DNA from: Mangifera indica
Lineage: Eukaryota; Streptophyta; Magnoliopsida; Sapindales; Anacardiaceae
Assembly: GCF_011075055.1 (NCBI RefSeq)
Contig: NC_058145.1
Span: forward strand, 6,233,228-6,297,227
Reading direction: 5' to 3'
DNA: 64,000 bases
Within the stretch, counting starts at the first letter, position 1. Every line of letters starts with the position of its first letter. The notes beneath the pieces are model-generated. The model searched no databases and had not been told where the DNA came from. It saw nothing but the letters and a program-made list of their open reading frames with translations. A program made the translations under genes and the position numbers. Positions 33,604 to 45,900 of the stretch are shown piece after piece.

Positions 33604-35050
33604 TGTTGACTCAAGGAGTCATTATGCTCTTATTTTGATGATAACAAACTAATATGTCCCTTAGCATATTAACTAATGATTTTACTTGAATGTGAGTTTA
33701 GATTGCAAGAATTTATCTAATGCACTTGAAGGCGTTTCAAGATGAAAATGAAGACAAGACTCAAGTGAAGAATTCTTGAAGATTTGAAGTAAAACTCAAG
33801 TTTAGGTAGATATGTTTATAATTTGGAACATTCGTTTTGATAAAATGTTTATTTGCATGGGATAGCTCACTTGAAAACTCACTTTCATATCTTTCACATT
33901 TTGGGTTAAAATGTCATTTTTCAAACTTATTGGGTTAAGCCAATTTTTTCACTAAAGTTTATTAATTCATTTAAAATGGGTTTAAAATGTCGTTTTGTGA
34001 ACTACATTTTCATATCTTAAAGTTGGTTTTGAAAGAATTTTCAAAAATGGGTTAAATTGTCACTTTTCAAAGTTTTAGGGGTCAAATTGTGATTTTTGAA
34101 AATTTAGGGGGTAAAATTTAATAAAATTTGGTCGACCGAATTTGACCGACTAAATCAACTTCCGAATTGTCCAGAAGCCATGTATTTTGGCTTCTAAAAA
34201 TTCGGTCAATCGAATTTTGGTTTTAATTTTCCAACAGCTAGTGCCACGTAAGCTTCATGGAAGTGTCATGTCGCATCCAGTTGACCAAATTAAATCTGAT
34301 CGATCGAATTGTGCATTTTCTGGAAAACTAAAACGACTATTCTTTGTGCACAATGGTAACTTTCCTTATTTTTCCCTATATAAACCCAATCAAATTCGTT
34401 CGAAAAGAACTTTTGCCACCAAGAACTTTCGCCACCAAGAACTTTCACATATTTGAGAGCAAATTAGTTTTGAGCTATTTACTTACAAATTCTTTTCTCT
34501 AATCAAAACCTTTGCTCATACACTTTGTAATTTCATTTGCATTGGGTTGTACTAAACTTTAACTTTCATATACACTCTTTGAGAGAGATCATATTTCAAT
34601 TTCGTACTAAAATTTGTATTATAAAAGAGTGAGATTCATTCTTGGAGAGATTAGAAAAATTCTAGTGAGAGAAATTGAGCTTTAACATTTGTAAAGGTTA
34701 ATAGCACCTTGGAAGCTATTTTTGGTTGTGAAGAGAAGCTTGGTTGAGGTTTTGGTCAACCAAGGATTAGTGGAATACTCCAAGAGAGAAATCTTGGAGG
34801 AGTGGACGTAGGCCGGGTTGAGCCAAACCACTATACATCGCGTGTTTGATTTTCTCTTCCCTTAAACTCATACTTTATGTTATGTTATTTTGATTGTGTT
34901 GGTTATTTGAAATATTTTAGTAATTCTCATAAATTTGATTAAAAATATGCAATATTCATTGATTTGAATAAGTTGTTCTAATTCTCTAATTGGGTAAAGA
35001 TTGTTTTAAATTACCTAATTCACCCCCCTCTTAGGCCATTCGATCCTACA
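33604..35050 (+). mobile_element. Nested solo LTR (Sirevirus-like copia)
   Basis: The 1,447-bp insertion begins TGTTGACTC and ends CCTACA. It is flanked by the identical 6-mer AATTCT (33598-33603 and 35051-35056). The uninterrupted target is seen in copy A3 near 40236. The early text TTTTGATGATAACAA and the late CACCCCCCTCTTAGG are words I associate with plant Sirevirus LTRs; that lineage call is from memory. A TATATAAA word at 34377-34384 suits an LTR promoter. No gag-pol is present, so this is an LTR left after LTR-LTR recombination. The 89-codon frame at 34187-34456 has no recognisable content. Confidence 0.85.
34377..34385 (+). promoter_or_regulatory. TATA box of the nested solo LTR
   Basis: The word TATATAAAC, preceded by a pyrimidine run, lies in the second half of the LTR where the U3/R border is expected. 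Confidence 0.5.
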
Positions 35051-35507
35051 AATTCTACTGTGGTCACAGATTTAATTAGTTGTTGACATCTGTCAGTAGA
35101 CCTTAACTGAGATATCAACTCCTATGTTTTGGAGTGACAAATCTTTTATTAATCTACCATAGCTTTTGCATAGATCTTGATATAGCCAATCACCACTTTT
35201 TCAACAATCCTCTAACCGAATTATGTTGCGCTTGATCCTTGTGCAAGATAGCTTGGTGAGGTATAGTCTAAAGATAACATGTACCTCCGTTCACTAAGAA
35301 GATATTTGTCATAGATACTGAAACAACCATTCATATAAAATTCTCTTGGTGGATCAGTCCAATAGACATCTCTACAACGTGCACCCATGTATTACACCAA
35401 GTCGTTAACAAACAATTTTGAAAAAGAAAACTGTCATCATTTTTTGATGAATTGTTCAACATTATATTAACTCTATTACTATTGCTTGTGCCTTTGGTCA
35501 TGGTAAT

Positions 35508-35740
35508 ATCAAACATGCATACAATAGTTAAATAAATTTAATTATTATTTACCATTTTGTTAAACTACAATTTAGCATCTTAATTTTTCCAAAAATTTGT
35601 TAGCCCCCAAAGCATTTTAAAATTACAATCAAGTCTAACTGAGTCAAAATTGGTCAAACAATATTTTAAATGCATGTTTATTTGTGACTGTAGTTTGTAT
35701 TGGTGTACACAACCCCAAAATTCACTAAATATTTTAAGTT
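35508..35740 (-). repeat. Partial leader copy B2
   Basis: It matches leader B1 from about 30978 to 31210 and B3 from about 38246 to 38440 closely. It starts at a 6-bp microhomology with the LTR and stops where the foldback sequence begins. Confidence 0.8.
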
Positions 35741-36860
35741 GGGATATTGAAATTTTTACCACTATTTTATTTCGTGTATACAAAAATGTCATCTATCCTA
35801 AAGTTTTAATAAATATACCACAACAGTACTCACCTTCCCCAAAATACCCCTCTTTAATCTTTTATGCACAAATTCTCTCTCTTCTTCTCTACAACTTTTT
35901 TCTCTCTTCTTCCACTTCTTTCAAAGTGATAAAGGAATCACTCTCTCTTCTTCCACTTCTTTCAAAGTGATAAAAGAATCACTCTCTCTTCTTCCTCATC
36001 TTCATAAACAAAAACAAGAAGGAAAAAACTGAATTCTTTATATTAAAAATTCTTCAAAGTAAGGATATAAAAAAAAAAACAATCCATAAAAACTCAACTA
36101 TATCCACTTTATATCTTGAAAAAAATGACGATTGAAGAAGACCATTTAATAGGATTTAACTGAAAAAAAAATTAGCATTTAAGGATTTGAACTGAAAAAA
36201 AAATTTACGTTTAACTGAAAAAAAAATGTAAAAAAAAAAACTTAAAGTTGGGAACACTGAGGGTTGGCGTACACTAACCCTTATTACCCTTTTATATATA
36301 TATATATATATATATATTATATTATAATATAATACTGTAACCTTTTTATTGATATGAGCCCCATCTCTTTATAAAAGATATAATGCGAGGATTGACATGC
36401 GTACCTTTTTATGAAATAAAATAAAATAAAGGGTTGATCACCATTTTATTAATATATTATTATATTATATTATTATATATAATATATTATATTATAATAT
36501 TATATATTATAATATATAAAATATATTTTATATATAATATAGATATTATATATTATAATATTAAAAGTGAAAAAAAAAAAGGTAGTAAGGGTTGGTGTTG
36601 GTATATTTTTTTGAAGGACGCCAACCCTTTTTTAATTTTTTTTAATAATATAATAATATATTATATATATTATAATATATATTATATTATATTATATTAT
36701 ATATATACATATTATAATATATATATATATATATAAAATATTATAATATTAATATTAATATAATAATATATAACATATTATAATTTATATAATATTATTA
36801 TAATATATTATAATATTATATATAATATAATATATATTATATTATATATAATATATATTA

Positions 36861-36903
36861 CCAAGGGTTGGCGACATCGCCAACCCTTCGCCAACCCTTG
36901 GTT
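36861..36903. repeat. Perfect hairpin in the foldback core
   Basis: AAGGGTTGGCGA is followed after two bases by its exact complement, then by a second inverted copy of the motif. Sibling hairpins of the same word lie at about 36260-36282, 36587-36629, 37148-37227, 37447-37477 and 37733-37771. Confidence 0.85.
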
Positions 36904-37147
36904 ATTATATATATATATATATTATATATAATATATAATATTATATATTATATTATTAATATATATAATTATATATTATATTATTAATATATATAATTAT
37001 ATATTATATAATATATATAATTAAAATATTAAAATTATATATTATATATAATATTATAATATATATTAATATATTATAATATATTAATATTATATTATAA
37101 TATATTTATATATATATTATAATATATAATATATATTATAATAATAT

Positions 37148-37227
37148 AAAAAAAAGAGGGTTGGCGTTGACCTTGTTTTATTAATTAATTTTTTTTTATT
37201 CTCAACGCCAACCCTCTTTTTTTTTAT
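37148..37227. repeat. Long-stem hairpin in the foldback core
   Basis: An A-run plus GAGGGTTGGCGTTGA is matched by TCAACGCCAACCCTC plus a T-run about 30 bases later. This gives a stem of about 20 bp with no mismatch in the GC part. Confidence 0.85.
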
Positions 37228-38245
37228 ATTATTATAATATATAATATATATTATATATTATAATATATATATAATATATATAATATATTATAATATAATA
37301 TTATATATTATAATATATATAATATGTATTAATATATTATTATATATTATTATATTATATATAATATATAATTATAATATTTTAATTATATATATATTTA
37401 TATAATATATAATATATAATTATGTATATTATATATATAATATATAAACCAAGGGATGCCGCCAACCCTTGGTAACAAAATTATATTATATATAATATAA
37501 TATTATAAAATATTATAATAATATTATAATTTAATTATGTATTTATAATATATTATATATTATATTAATATATTATTATATTATAATATTATAGTATATA
37601 AATATAATAATATTATATATTATAATATTAATATTAATATTATAATATTTTATATATAATATAATATTATAATAATATATATAATATAATATATTATATA
37701 ATATTATATTATATATAAAAAATATATTATATATACATATAAGGGTTGGCGTCACCAACCCTTATATGTATATATCTTCAGGGGTTGGCACCAGCAGCAA
37801 CTTTCACCTTTTTTTTTTTTGTAGTTAAAGCAAAAATTTTTTTTTCAGTTTTAATCCTTAAATTTTAATTTTTTTTTCTTTTTCCAATTAAATACTGTTA
37901 CATGGTTTTTCCGATCGTCATTTCCTCCAAGGTATATACAGTGGATGTAGTTGAGTTTTTTTGTGAGTTACTCTTTTCTTTTTTTAAATCCTTACTTTGA
38001 AAAATTCTTAATCTGAAGAATTCAGTATTTTCTTTCTTACTTTTGTTTTTTAAGATGAGGAAGAAGAGAGAGTGATTCCTTTATCACTTTGGAAGAGGAG
38101 AGAAAAAAGTTGCAGAGAAGAAGAGAGAGAATTTGTGCATGAAAACTTGAAGAGGGGTATTTTGGGGAAGGTGATTACTGTTGTGGTATATTTGTGAAAG
38201 CTTTAAGATAAGTGACATTTTTGTATGCACGAAATAAAATAGTGC

Positions 38246-38823
38246 TATTATTTACCATTTTGTTAAACTACAATTTAGTATCTTAATTTTTCCAAAAATT
38301 TGTTAGCTCCCAAAGCATTTTAAAATTACAATCAAGTCTAATTGAGTCAAAATTGGTCAAGCAATATTTTAAATGCATGTTTATTTGTGACTGTAGTTTG
38401 AATTGGTGTACACAACCCCAAAATCCACTCAATATTTTAAGTTTTGTTTTAATTACGTACACCTTGCCCAGGTGCACATTCACTTATATTCCGTCAATGT
38501 ACACCTGGACAAAGTTTCTAACCTTGGTGTACATTGGCTTTATTAGCCAATGTCCGCTTATATACTTTCTGGCACACTGGTGTACATCACTTTCTACGAG
38601 AAAAATTTTCACATTCCAAGCACCCTTAAGATAGTGTATATTCCGTAATTTATCATGAAATAAATTTCTGGAATATTCTTTCGAAATTCGGCAGTCTATT
38701 TTGGCCAAAAAAACCATGTGAAAGCCAATCCCGTTTCGATAATCCTATTGTGTGTATCAACACATAATAAGAATGATTTCTTGCAATTATACAAAAACAA
38801 ACATCAACCATAATATACATGCA

Positions 38824-38876
<53 letters not shown>

Positions 38877-39087
38877 TAAGAATCTTTGCAATTTAAATCA
38901 ACATAAATTAAGAAAATAAATATCAACAATATAACAAACAATTTATGTTCAATTAACATCAATCAAAATTGCAACAACAATTTTAATAATAAATTACATA
39001 TTAAATAATATTTGATATCAACATAAATATGCAATCGAAACAAAATTATACACAAGTATTTTTTTTTAAAATTAATCCCTCAAGGGT
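38246..39087 (-). other. Leader copy B3 of the copia family
   Basis: It is collinear with B1 (30990-32457) but lacks the MITE, and joins LTR A3 through a primer-binding site. A CATA/(AT)n array is at 38817-38876. No coding content. Confidence 0.75.
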
Positions 39088-39100
39088 GGCTCTGATATCA
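39088..39100 (-). other. Primer-binding site of copy A3, one base changed
   Basis: The minus strand reads TGATATCAGAGCC, differing from the usual TGGTATCAGAGCC at one base, and lies one base from the LTR edge at 39102. Confidence 0.75.
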
Positions 39101-39101
39101 C

Positions 39102-40917
39102 TATTTGGATTTTGCAATTTTTAGCAACGAAATAACAAATTAAAATTTTAATTTATTAACACATTCACTTTGTAACCTCTTTCTGGATCATCCTCATAAT
39201 AAGATTAATTTACAAACATATATATAACACATTTAGGGTGTTTTGGATATACCTTAGTTGATAGTTCCTTTGTCTTTCTCTGATGGCGAGAGGTTGTGAG
39301 GTTGTGCTTTTAGAACAAAGATTAAGCTTGCTCCTTGGTATTCACACGAAGCAGTAACTCGGAAGGAGGCTTGACTGTACTCGAAACTTGCTAGAGCTTA
39401 AGAATAGTCTTATGTTTCAGCAAAGGTTGAAGTTCTCTTCAACCGATAGGTTTTTTGTGTAAATTAACTGTTCTATGCAAACGAAATACACACACACATT
39501 TTTCATAAGAACCCAAGTGTATATTCTAGATAGAATTATTAATCCCATGATTTTAGCACTAAAAAAGTGCTAAAATCATGGGTGGAAATTTGGTGGAATA
39601 AAATCCCCAAATATTTCAATCGAATGATTTTAGCAATCAACTAAAATTATGGGTACAATTTTGGATGGGATAAGATCCTATCATATTTTAATTTAAATTT
39701 TGAAATATTTGACTAGGATATGATTTATCCAACTGGATAAACTCATTCCTGTCAATTCTCACAAAGACAAGTAGCCTTTAAGATTATTGCACTAAGGTCC
39801 CAAAATACAATAAAATATATTTGTTCAGGTCGACAAACCTTTCGAAGGGTTTAGATTCTCCATCCAAAATTTGAACCGAATCTAACTTGGACAATCCTTA
39901 CGCCTCCAAGGTTCATTAACTCTTTTTGTGCATAACCTATAGGCTTTTTACTAAGTTAGTAGTGATTGGATTTGTATCAAGCTCTCAACTTGACATTTGT
40001 TTGGACACAGACCAAGATTGACCTCTAATAAGACATTATAACCACCCGATTAGTAAAGGTCAGAATGTGACTTCTTTTAACTTGTTAGAGAAACAGTTAC
40101 TTGTACAATTCGATCCTTTCATTATACAATATCTCTATAAAGCTGAGGTACAAATTAAGTATCTCCCTCAAGATTCCCCGAATAACATAGATTGACATAT
40201 GTTAATGACCGAATAACATTGAATTAGGCATTACCTCAATTCTACTATGGTCACAGATTTAATTAGTCATTGATATATGTCAGTAAACCCTAACTGAGAT
40301 ATCAACTCCTATGTTTTGGAGTAACTAATCTTTTATTAATCCACCATAGCCTTTGTATAGATCTTGATATAGTTAATCACCACCTTTTCGACAATCCTCT
40401 AAACAAATTATGTTGGGCTCGATCCTTGTGCAAGATAGCCTGGTGACCTATAGTCTAAAGATAATATGTACCTTCGTTCACTAAGAAGATATTTGTCATA
40501 GATACTTAAGCAACCATTCATATAGAATCCTCTTGGTGGATCAGTCCAATAGACCTGTCTATAACGTACACCTATGTGTTGTACCAAGTTATTAACAAAC
40601 AACTTTGAAATAAGAAAATTGTCATCATCTTTTGATGAAGTGTTCAACACTATAATAACTCTATCACTATTACTCGTGCCCTTGGTCATGGTAATATCAA
40701 AGTTATGAATGTTTTAAGAATAGCCACTAAATGTGCTAATATGGTTCTTACAATCATATGTCGAGCATTGATACCCTCGTCATAGTTCAACTACTTTTAT
40801 GACAATTATCTATTTGATATAATTTATAGATAATATAAATGCTTTTTTATTAATTAAATGCCAAATATTACATTAAATATTAATTGTGACAATTAGCTCT
40901 AGGACATTATCCTAATA
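39102..40917 (-). repeat. LTR copy A3 (rightmost, 5' side of the composite)
   Basis: This 1,816-bp LTR is collinear with A1 and A2. It ends CCTAATA where A1 ends CGTAACA, so the terminal CA has decayed. A small inverted repeat at about 39554-39583, around an A-run, is specific to this copy. Confidence 0.85.
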
Positions 40918-40919
40918 CT

Positions 40920-42923
40920 TGTTACATAAGATTCTACTAATTATTCTTAGAAGGTCCAACACCATTCTAAAGCAAAGATGGTTCTTGGATGGTTGTTGAA
41001 TTGGTGTACTTGTATTGGATAATGTATCAATTCATGTGATAAAAGATAAAAGGGATAAAACTTTTGTGATAATGTATGCGGAAAAGAAAAAAAATTAGGT
41101 TTGCTAGAAATTATTATGTTGGACCAAGTTTGAGCCAAAAAATCTACTTCCCAGGGATGTCGATTAGTTGTCAAAATGCTCACCATGAGACATTTACATG
41201 TGTTTGTAAACATGATGTGTTCTATTTATGAGTTCAGATTGGAGTTTTGGTCAAAAAATTAGGCTAAAAGTTTCTTTTTTGGCCCATAAAGAGAAATTAG
41301 TATACTGTTTGTTGATGTAGGCTGGACAATAGATCATATGTTAGTCAAAACATCTCTTCTTGAGGACATCGACAAGCTTTTGAAATGTTTCTCATGAAAG
41401 TGTCATACACATTTTTAAACATAATGTGTTTGGGTTACAAATCTAGACTGGTTTTCTTGTCAAAATATTAAGCCACAAATTGCTTGAGAATCAAAAAAAT
41501 TCTTTTACTATCATCGCAAATATGTTTTCAAAAAAATTCCATGTGTGATAAGGAAAAACATGTCAAACATTAATCGATTTTGGTGATATATGGCTAGATT
41601 CTGATTGGGGTGAATCACATGTCAGCCTATCAATTCATATATCCAAATATGACTAAAAATATAAATGTAAATTGATTGCACATAAATTGAATGCGACTTA
41701 TAAATTATTAGAATTGTGATAAGTCTGATTAAGATAAAATGCTTGTTAAGGTGTCAAAAGATTCTTAAAGGGTTAGATACCCACGAGAAAGATTTAATAT
41801 AGATACAAGAGATACCCAAAAGGTTAAATACTTAAGGGAAAGGTTCAATACAAACATAAGATAGGTCCTCAAGGGGTAAAATACCTAAAGAAAAGAATAA
41901 AATTGATAAGAGAAATACTTGAGGGATTAAATATCCGAGGCAAAGATTTAATACAAATATGAGAAAAATACTCAAGGGGATAGATACCTGAGGGAGAGAA
42001 TATATATGATCAAAGAGAGAGAAAATCCTAGGTTATGAATAAATTAGATCGAGGTAAGTCTGAAAATATTTCGAGAGATTGGGTATTGATAAAGATTAGA
42101 TATCCCACTGAGATTTGAGATTATTTGATACCTATGGGACATAGAGATTAAGATTATTAGGCTGGTAAAAGAGTACTTGTGACTTAAGTAAACTTGCAAT
42201 AAGGTAAAGTTCGATTATTGGTATCTTTAGATTAAGGGATACATCATTGCTAGAACTGTGTATCTATTGAGTGGTTAAGACTTCTTAGGATATAAATAGT
42301 TTGTTGATTAGGGGGGTCTAAGACTTACCAAGATATAACGAGTTTGAGGGTTTATCGATTAATTTAATCAAGACTATGAGTCTATCGAATAGTGATGAAA
42401 GATTGGACAATCCAGACTAGAGAGACATTGCCTTGAGAATGGTCACTAGAATTGATACATTGATTTGAGATGAATTAAGGTTTCAAATTGTAGGATAAAT
42501 CATTCCTACTTATTGAGTTTTATACTCATTCTATTCCTTTGCATTTTGTAAGTGACAAGATTTGAGATGACAATAGTGATAAGGTGACAATTCTATAATA
42601 GAACGCTATGCTAGAGATGGAGTCATAGATGTAGATAACCTGATTGATAAACCTTGATGTTATTATGATTGTAAAGTTGATATGATTCATAATACATTGA
42701 TTTATGGATTTTATTTTATATGCTTGGGGATTATTTTGTGATTATTGGATTGTAACTTTTATTATTTTATTAATACAGACTTGAGAAATTATTCATATTA
42801 TAGGAGATATTATGCATATCAGAATTGAGAGCATTGATTTTAAATTTAGATGGCATTCATGCATATAGAGATTTTAGTAACACTTCACTCCAAAAGGTAG
42901 AATATTCAGGGTAAAGTGTTACA
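40920..42923 (-). repeat. Probable 3' LTR of a minus-strand Ty3-gypsy element
   Basis: On the minus strand the sequence from 42923 begins TGTAACACTTTACCC, a common start for plant gypsy LTRs, and sits just after the RNase H remnant. The left limit at the TGTTACA of 40920 is a guess based on a near-inverted end. No second LTR was found on the right side. Apart from the tandem repeat at 41760-42010, nothing else was recognised. Confidence 0.5.
41760..42010 (+). repeat. Imperfect tandem repeat, about 50-60 bp, 4-5 units
   Basis: Units share the pattern AGATAC(C/T)...AAGGGG or GAGGGATTAAATA, then ...AAAGATTTAATACAAATATGAGA. They are diverged and lie inside the presumed gypsy LTR. Confidence 0.6.
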
Positions 42924-45900
42924 ACATCTGCAACAAAATTGGCATTAACTTGGGTAGCACTTGATCTCATATTCATAATTTTTGACTAACTCTATCTGCC
43001 TCCTCTATCTCATGTTAAGTTACTTCTTTGTAAAAAAGTACTTAATATTCTAGTGGTCTATATATATGTTCATTTTGACCTCCTACAGATAAAGTCGATA
43101 TAATTTCAATGTGAAGATCACTGTTGCTAACTCCAAATCATAAGTAGGTTGTCAATTTTAATAATCCTTAAGTTGACAACAGGCATATGCAATCACCTTA
43201 CCTCTGGGCATCAATACGAATTATAAACCTTGGTGTGAAACATTAGTATCGATATAATAATCCTCACCCTCAGTCAACAATGTCAAAATAGGAGTTGATG
43301 TTAATCTTTTCTTTAACTCCTAAAAACTTTCATCACAAAAGTCAGACCAGCTGAATGGAACACTGATATATGTTAGCTTAGCCAATAGTCGGGGCAATTT
43401 AGCAAAGCCCTCTATGAATTTTCTATAATACGCAACCAATCCAAAAAAATTTCATACCTCCTTTGTTATATTGGGCCTCTACCATTTAGACGCAACCTCA
43501 ATTTTACTTAAATCTACTGAGATGCCATGAGTTAAAACCATGTGTCTAAGGAATGTTACCCTATCCAACCAAAATTCACACTTAGAGAATTTAACATAGA
43601 ACTATTTATCCCTTAATCTTTGCAGCACAATTCTCAAGTGCTACTCATACTCTTCTTGAGTCTTGGAGTATACTATAATATCATCTATAAAGACCACAAT
43701 AAAGCTATTAAGGTAATCTTGGAATACCTTGTTCATCATATCGATAAAAACTACAAGAGTATTAGTCGACCTAAGAGGCATCATCACAAACTTATAGAGC
43801 TCATATCTCATCCTAAATGCAATCTTTGAAATATCTCTTAGCCAACCAAACCTGACAATACCTAGATCTTAAGTCAATTTTAAATAACATTGAGGCACCC
43901 TTAAACTGATTAAACAAATTATCAATCCTCGAAAGTGGGTATTTATTTATTATAGTCATTTTGTTCAATTCTCGATAATTAATACATTTGTATATCGATC
44001 CATCCTTCTTTTTAACAAAAAAGATTAGTACATCCCAAGGTGAGTGGCTTGGTTTGATAAAGCCATTATTCATAGCTCCTGTAATTGCCTTTTTAATTCC
44101 TAAGGTTTGGCTAGGGCCATTTTTTTTGGTGCCTTGGACATCAGCATTGTCTTGAGAGCAACTTAATATAAAACTCCATTTTTTTCTCTAATGTTAACCT
44201 TAATAGATTATTAAGAAACATATTCTGAAATTCACACACCACTGGAGTATTTTGTAAACTCAAGACTGATTCATTAACTCTACTTATAATTTATGCCAAA
44301 TAACCCATATAGCCTTTGCTTAACATCTTTCTAGCATTAACATTATTAACCATTATGTTGAGAACTTGACCCTTCCTAAAAGTGAACTTATCATTGTTGT
44401 CTAGACTAAACCAAACCTTCTTCTTTTTGCAATCAATATTTGTCCTATATTTACTCAAAAAGTCTATACTGAGAATCACAGTGAAATTTGGCATATTAAA
44501 CACAACAAGGTCCATGACCAACTCCCGACTTCTCACAACAACAAACTTATCTAACAACATCTGATTACTTAATACTTTATCCCTATCAGACATCTTAATG
44601 CAAATATATGAAATTGATGTAGGCTCTAATCTTAAATCTCAACCATACCTCATGCAATAAAGCTATGAATGACACCAAAATTAATTAATACATATAATGA
44701 ACAAAATTGAAAATATAACTGGCCTATAATTATAAAAGAGCTAACCTTAACCTGAGTCATGGTTGTTGTATAAACCTTTGTTTGTCCTCCTCCGACAGTC
44801 TATTTAGTAGAGGCTGGTGTTACTATTGTACATTTACGGGGCAAAGTGACCTGGTTGTTTGCACCTAAATCATAACTTTTACTCAACTTTGCTCTTCTCG
44901 GCTTGTATATGTCTGCCCTTATAACAAGTTGAAAGATTATTACTCTTCGACTAGTAATCTCTCCTTAGCTTCTTACTTTTCTAGTTATTTTTAAATCCTT
45001 TAGACTAGAATCTCTTTTACCTTTATAATCATAGTTGTCTTTATTATGATTGCCACTTATAGTTGTTTGATCAGGTCTCGAGGTTAGGGCTACGATGTCA
45101 AGCTGAACTGATGTATACTTGTCTTTAGCCATCCTTTGTTGTATGGCCTCTAACCTTGTGCTCTACTCAAGGCCTCAAAATAAAAAGTTGGGACATTATC
45201 TCATATCATCACATCTTCAATAATTTTTAGTTGGAACCCATTAATAAATATCTCTATCTTACCTTTATTAGTGTTGGCAATTCCAAGGCAAATTTTACTA
45301 AACCATTAAGCTTAGTGGAGAATTCTTTGATCGTTATCTTATGTTGCCTTAAATTGATGAACTTTTAGGCTTAGACATAAAGGATATTGATAGATAAATA
45401 CTATTTTTTAAAGGCCAAACCTAAAATCAACCCATGACATCTTTATAGCTTGGTAAGTATCACACAACATATGCTAACACATCTTGGCATTTCCCTTTAA
45501 TAGAATCTAACATACTAGATCTTATCCTAATTGATCATTTTGAACAACCCCATAACATCCTCAAATGCCTTAAGTCATTCCTTGGCTGGCATAGATCAAG
45601 TCCTTAAGTTATCTTTAAACTTAAGAAGCTAATGTCTACCTACCAACTTATAAATAGGGTGTAGCTGACTTCTACTACCACCTATAATAGCTTATTTTTA
45701 TGCCTCTCTGCCCATTCTATCTTACTACAATGCTTGATCCATAATTGGTGGCTAGTCAACTATAAGAGAAACCTCGACTGGTTGCCCAATATTCTTATAT
45801 GCCTTTTGGTTCTTTTAAAGAACCTCTTGCACGACTTGCTTGATAATTGAATTGTCTATCTGTCATGTTATAGTTGCATTAAAGGCTTTTCTTTGAACCT

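Larger units (their letters stand above)
32472..35507 (-). repeat. LTR copy A2, interrupted and truncated
   Basis: Homologous to A1 and A3. It is split by a solo LTR (33604-35050), with its own sequence in 32472-33603 and 35051-35507. Its outer end, about 215 bp present in A3 after 40701, is missing. At 35508-35513 the LTR text switches to leader text through the shared word ATCAAA. Confidence 0.85.
35741..38244. mobile_element. 2.5-kb AT-rich foldback sequence with internal hairpins
   Basis: Two inverted arms of about 480 bp (about 35760-36270 and 37775-38244) match on opposite strands. Clear matches run from CACTATTTTATTTCG at the left edge to CGAAATAAAATAGTG at the right edge. The left arm also has a 39-bp tandem duplication (about 35905-35985). 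The 1.5-kb core is almost only TATAAT-like words, interrupted by short GC-bearing hairpins built on AGGGTTGGCG. No open frame with protein-like content exists; the frames at 36434-36736 and 37576-37758 translate the AT repeat. No simple target duplication was found: the flanks are a 190-bp direct repeat (B2 and B3). It is probably a nonautonomous foldback DNA transposon, class unknown. Confidence 0.7.
24318..40917 (-). mobile_element. Composite minus-strand Ty1-copia element with three LTRs and nested insertions
   Basis: Three homologous LTRs on the minus strand (24318-26169, 32472-35507 interrupted, 39102-40917) flank one degenerate gag-pol region and one leader-only segment. The outer LTRs are bordered by CTTGC (24313-24317) and CTTGT (40918-40922), a possible 5-bp target duplication with one change. 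Two primer-binding sites resembling the initiator-Met tRNA complement are present (32458-32470 and 39088-39100). Nested inside are a MITE (31521-32171), a solo LTR (33604-35050) and a foldback sequence (about 35741-38244). The arrangement LTR-gag/pol-LTR-leader-LTR fits LTR recombination or tandem insertion followed by deletion. The right-hand TSD overlaps a possible gypsy LTR start, so it is only suggestive. Confidence 0.65.

Noticed and set aside
34187..34456. 89-codon open frame in the nested solo LTR
   Set aside because: It lies wholly within an LTR across its TATA box and has no protein-like family content.
36434..37758. Open frames inside the AT core of the foldback
   Set aside because: They are only Ile/Tyr/Leu/Asn strings from TATAAT repeats.
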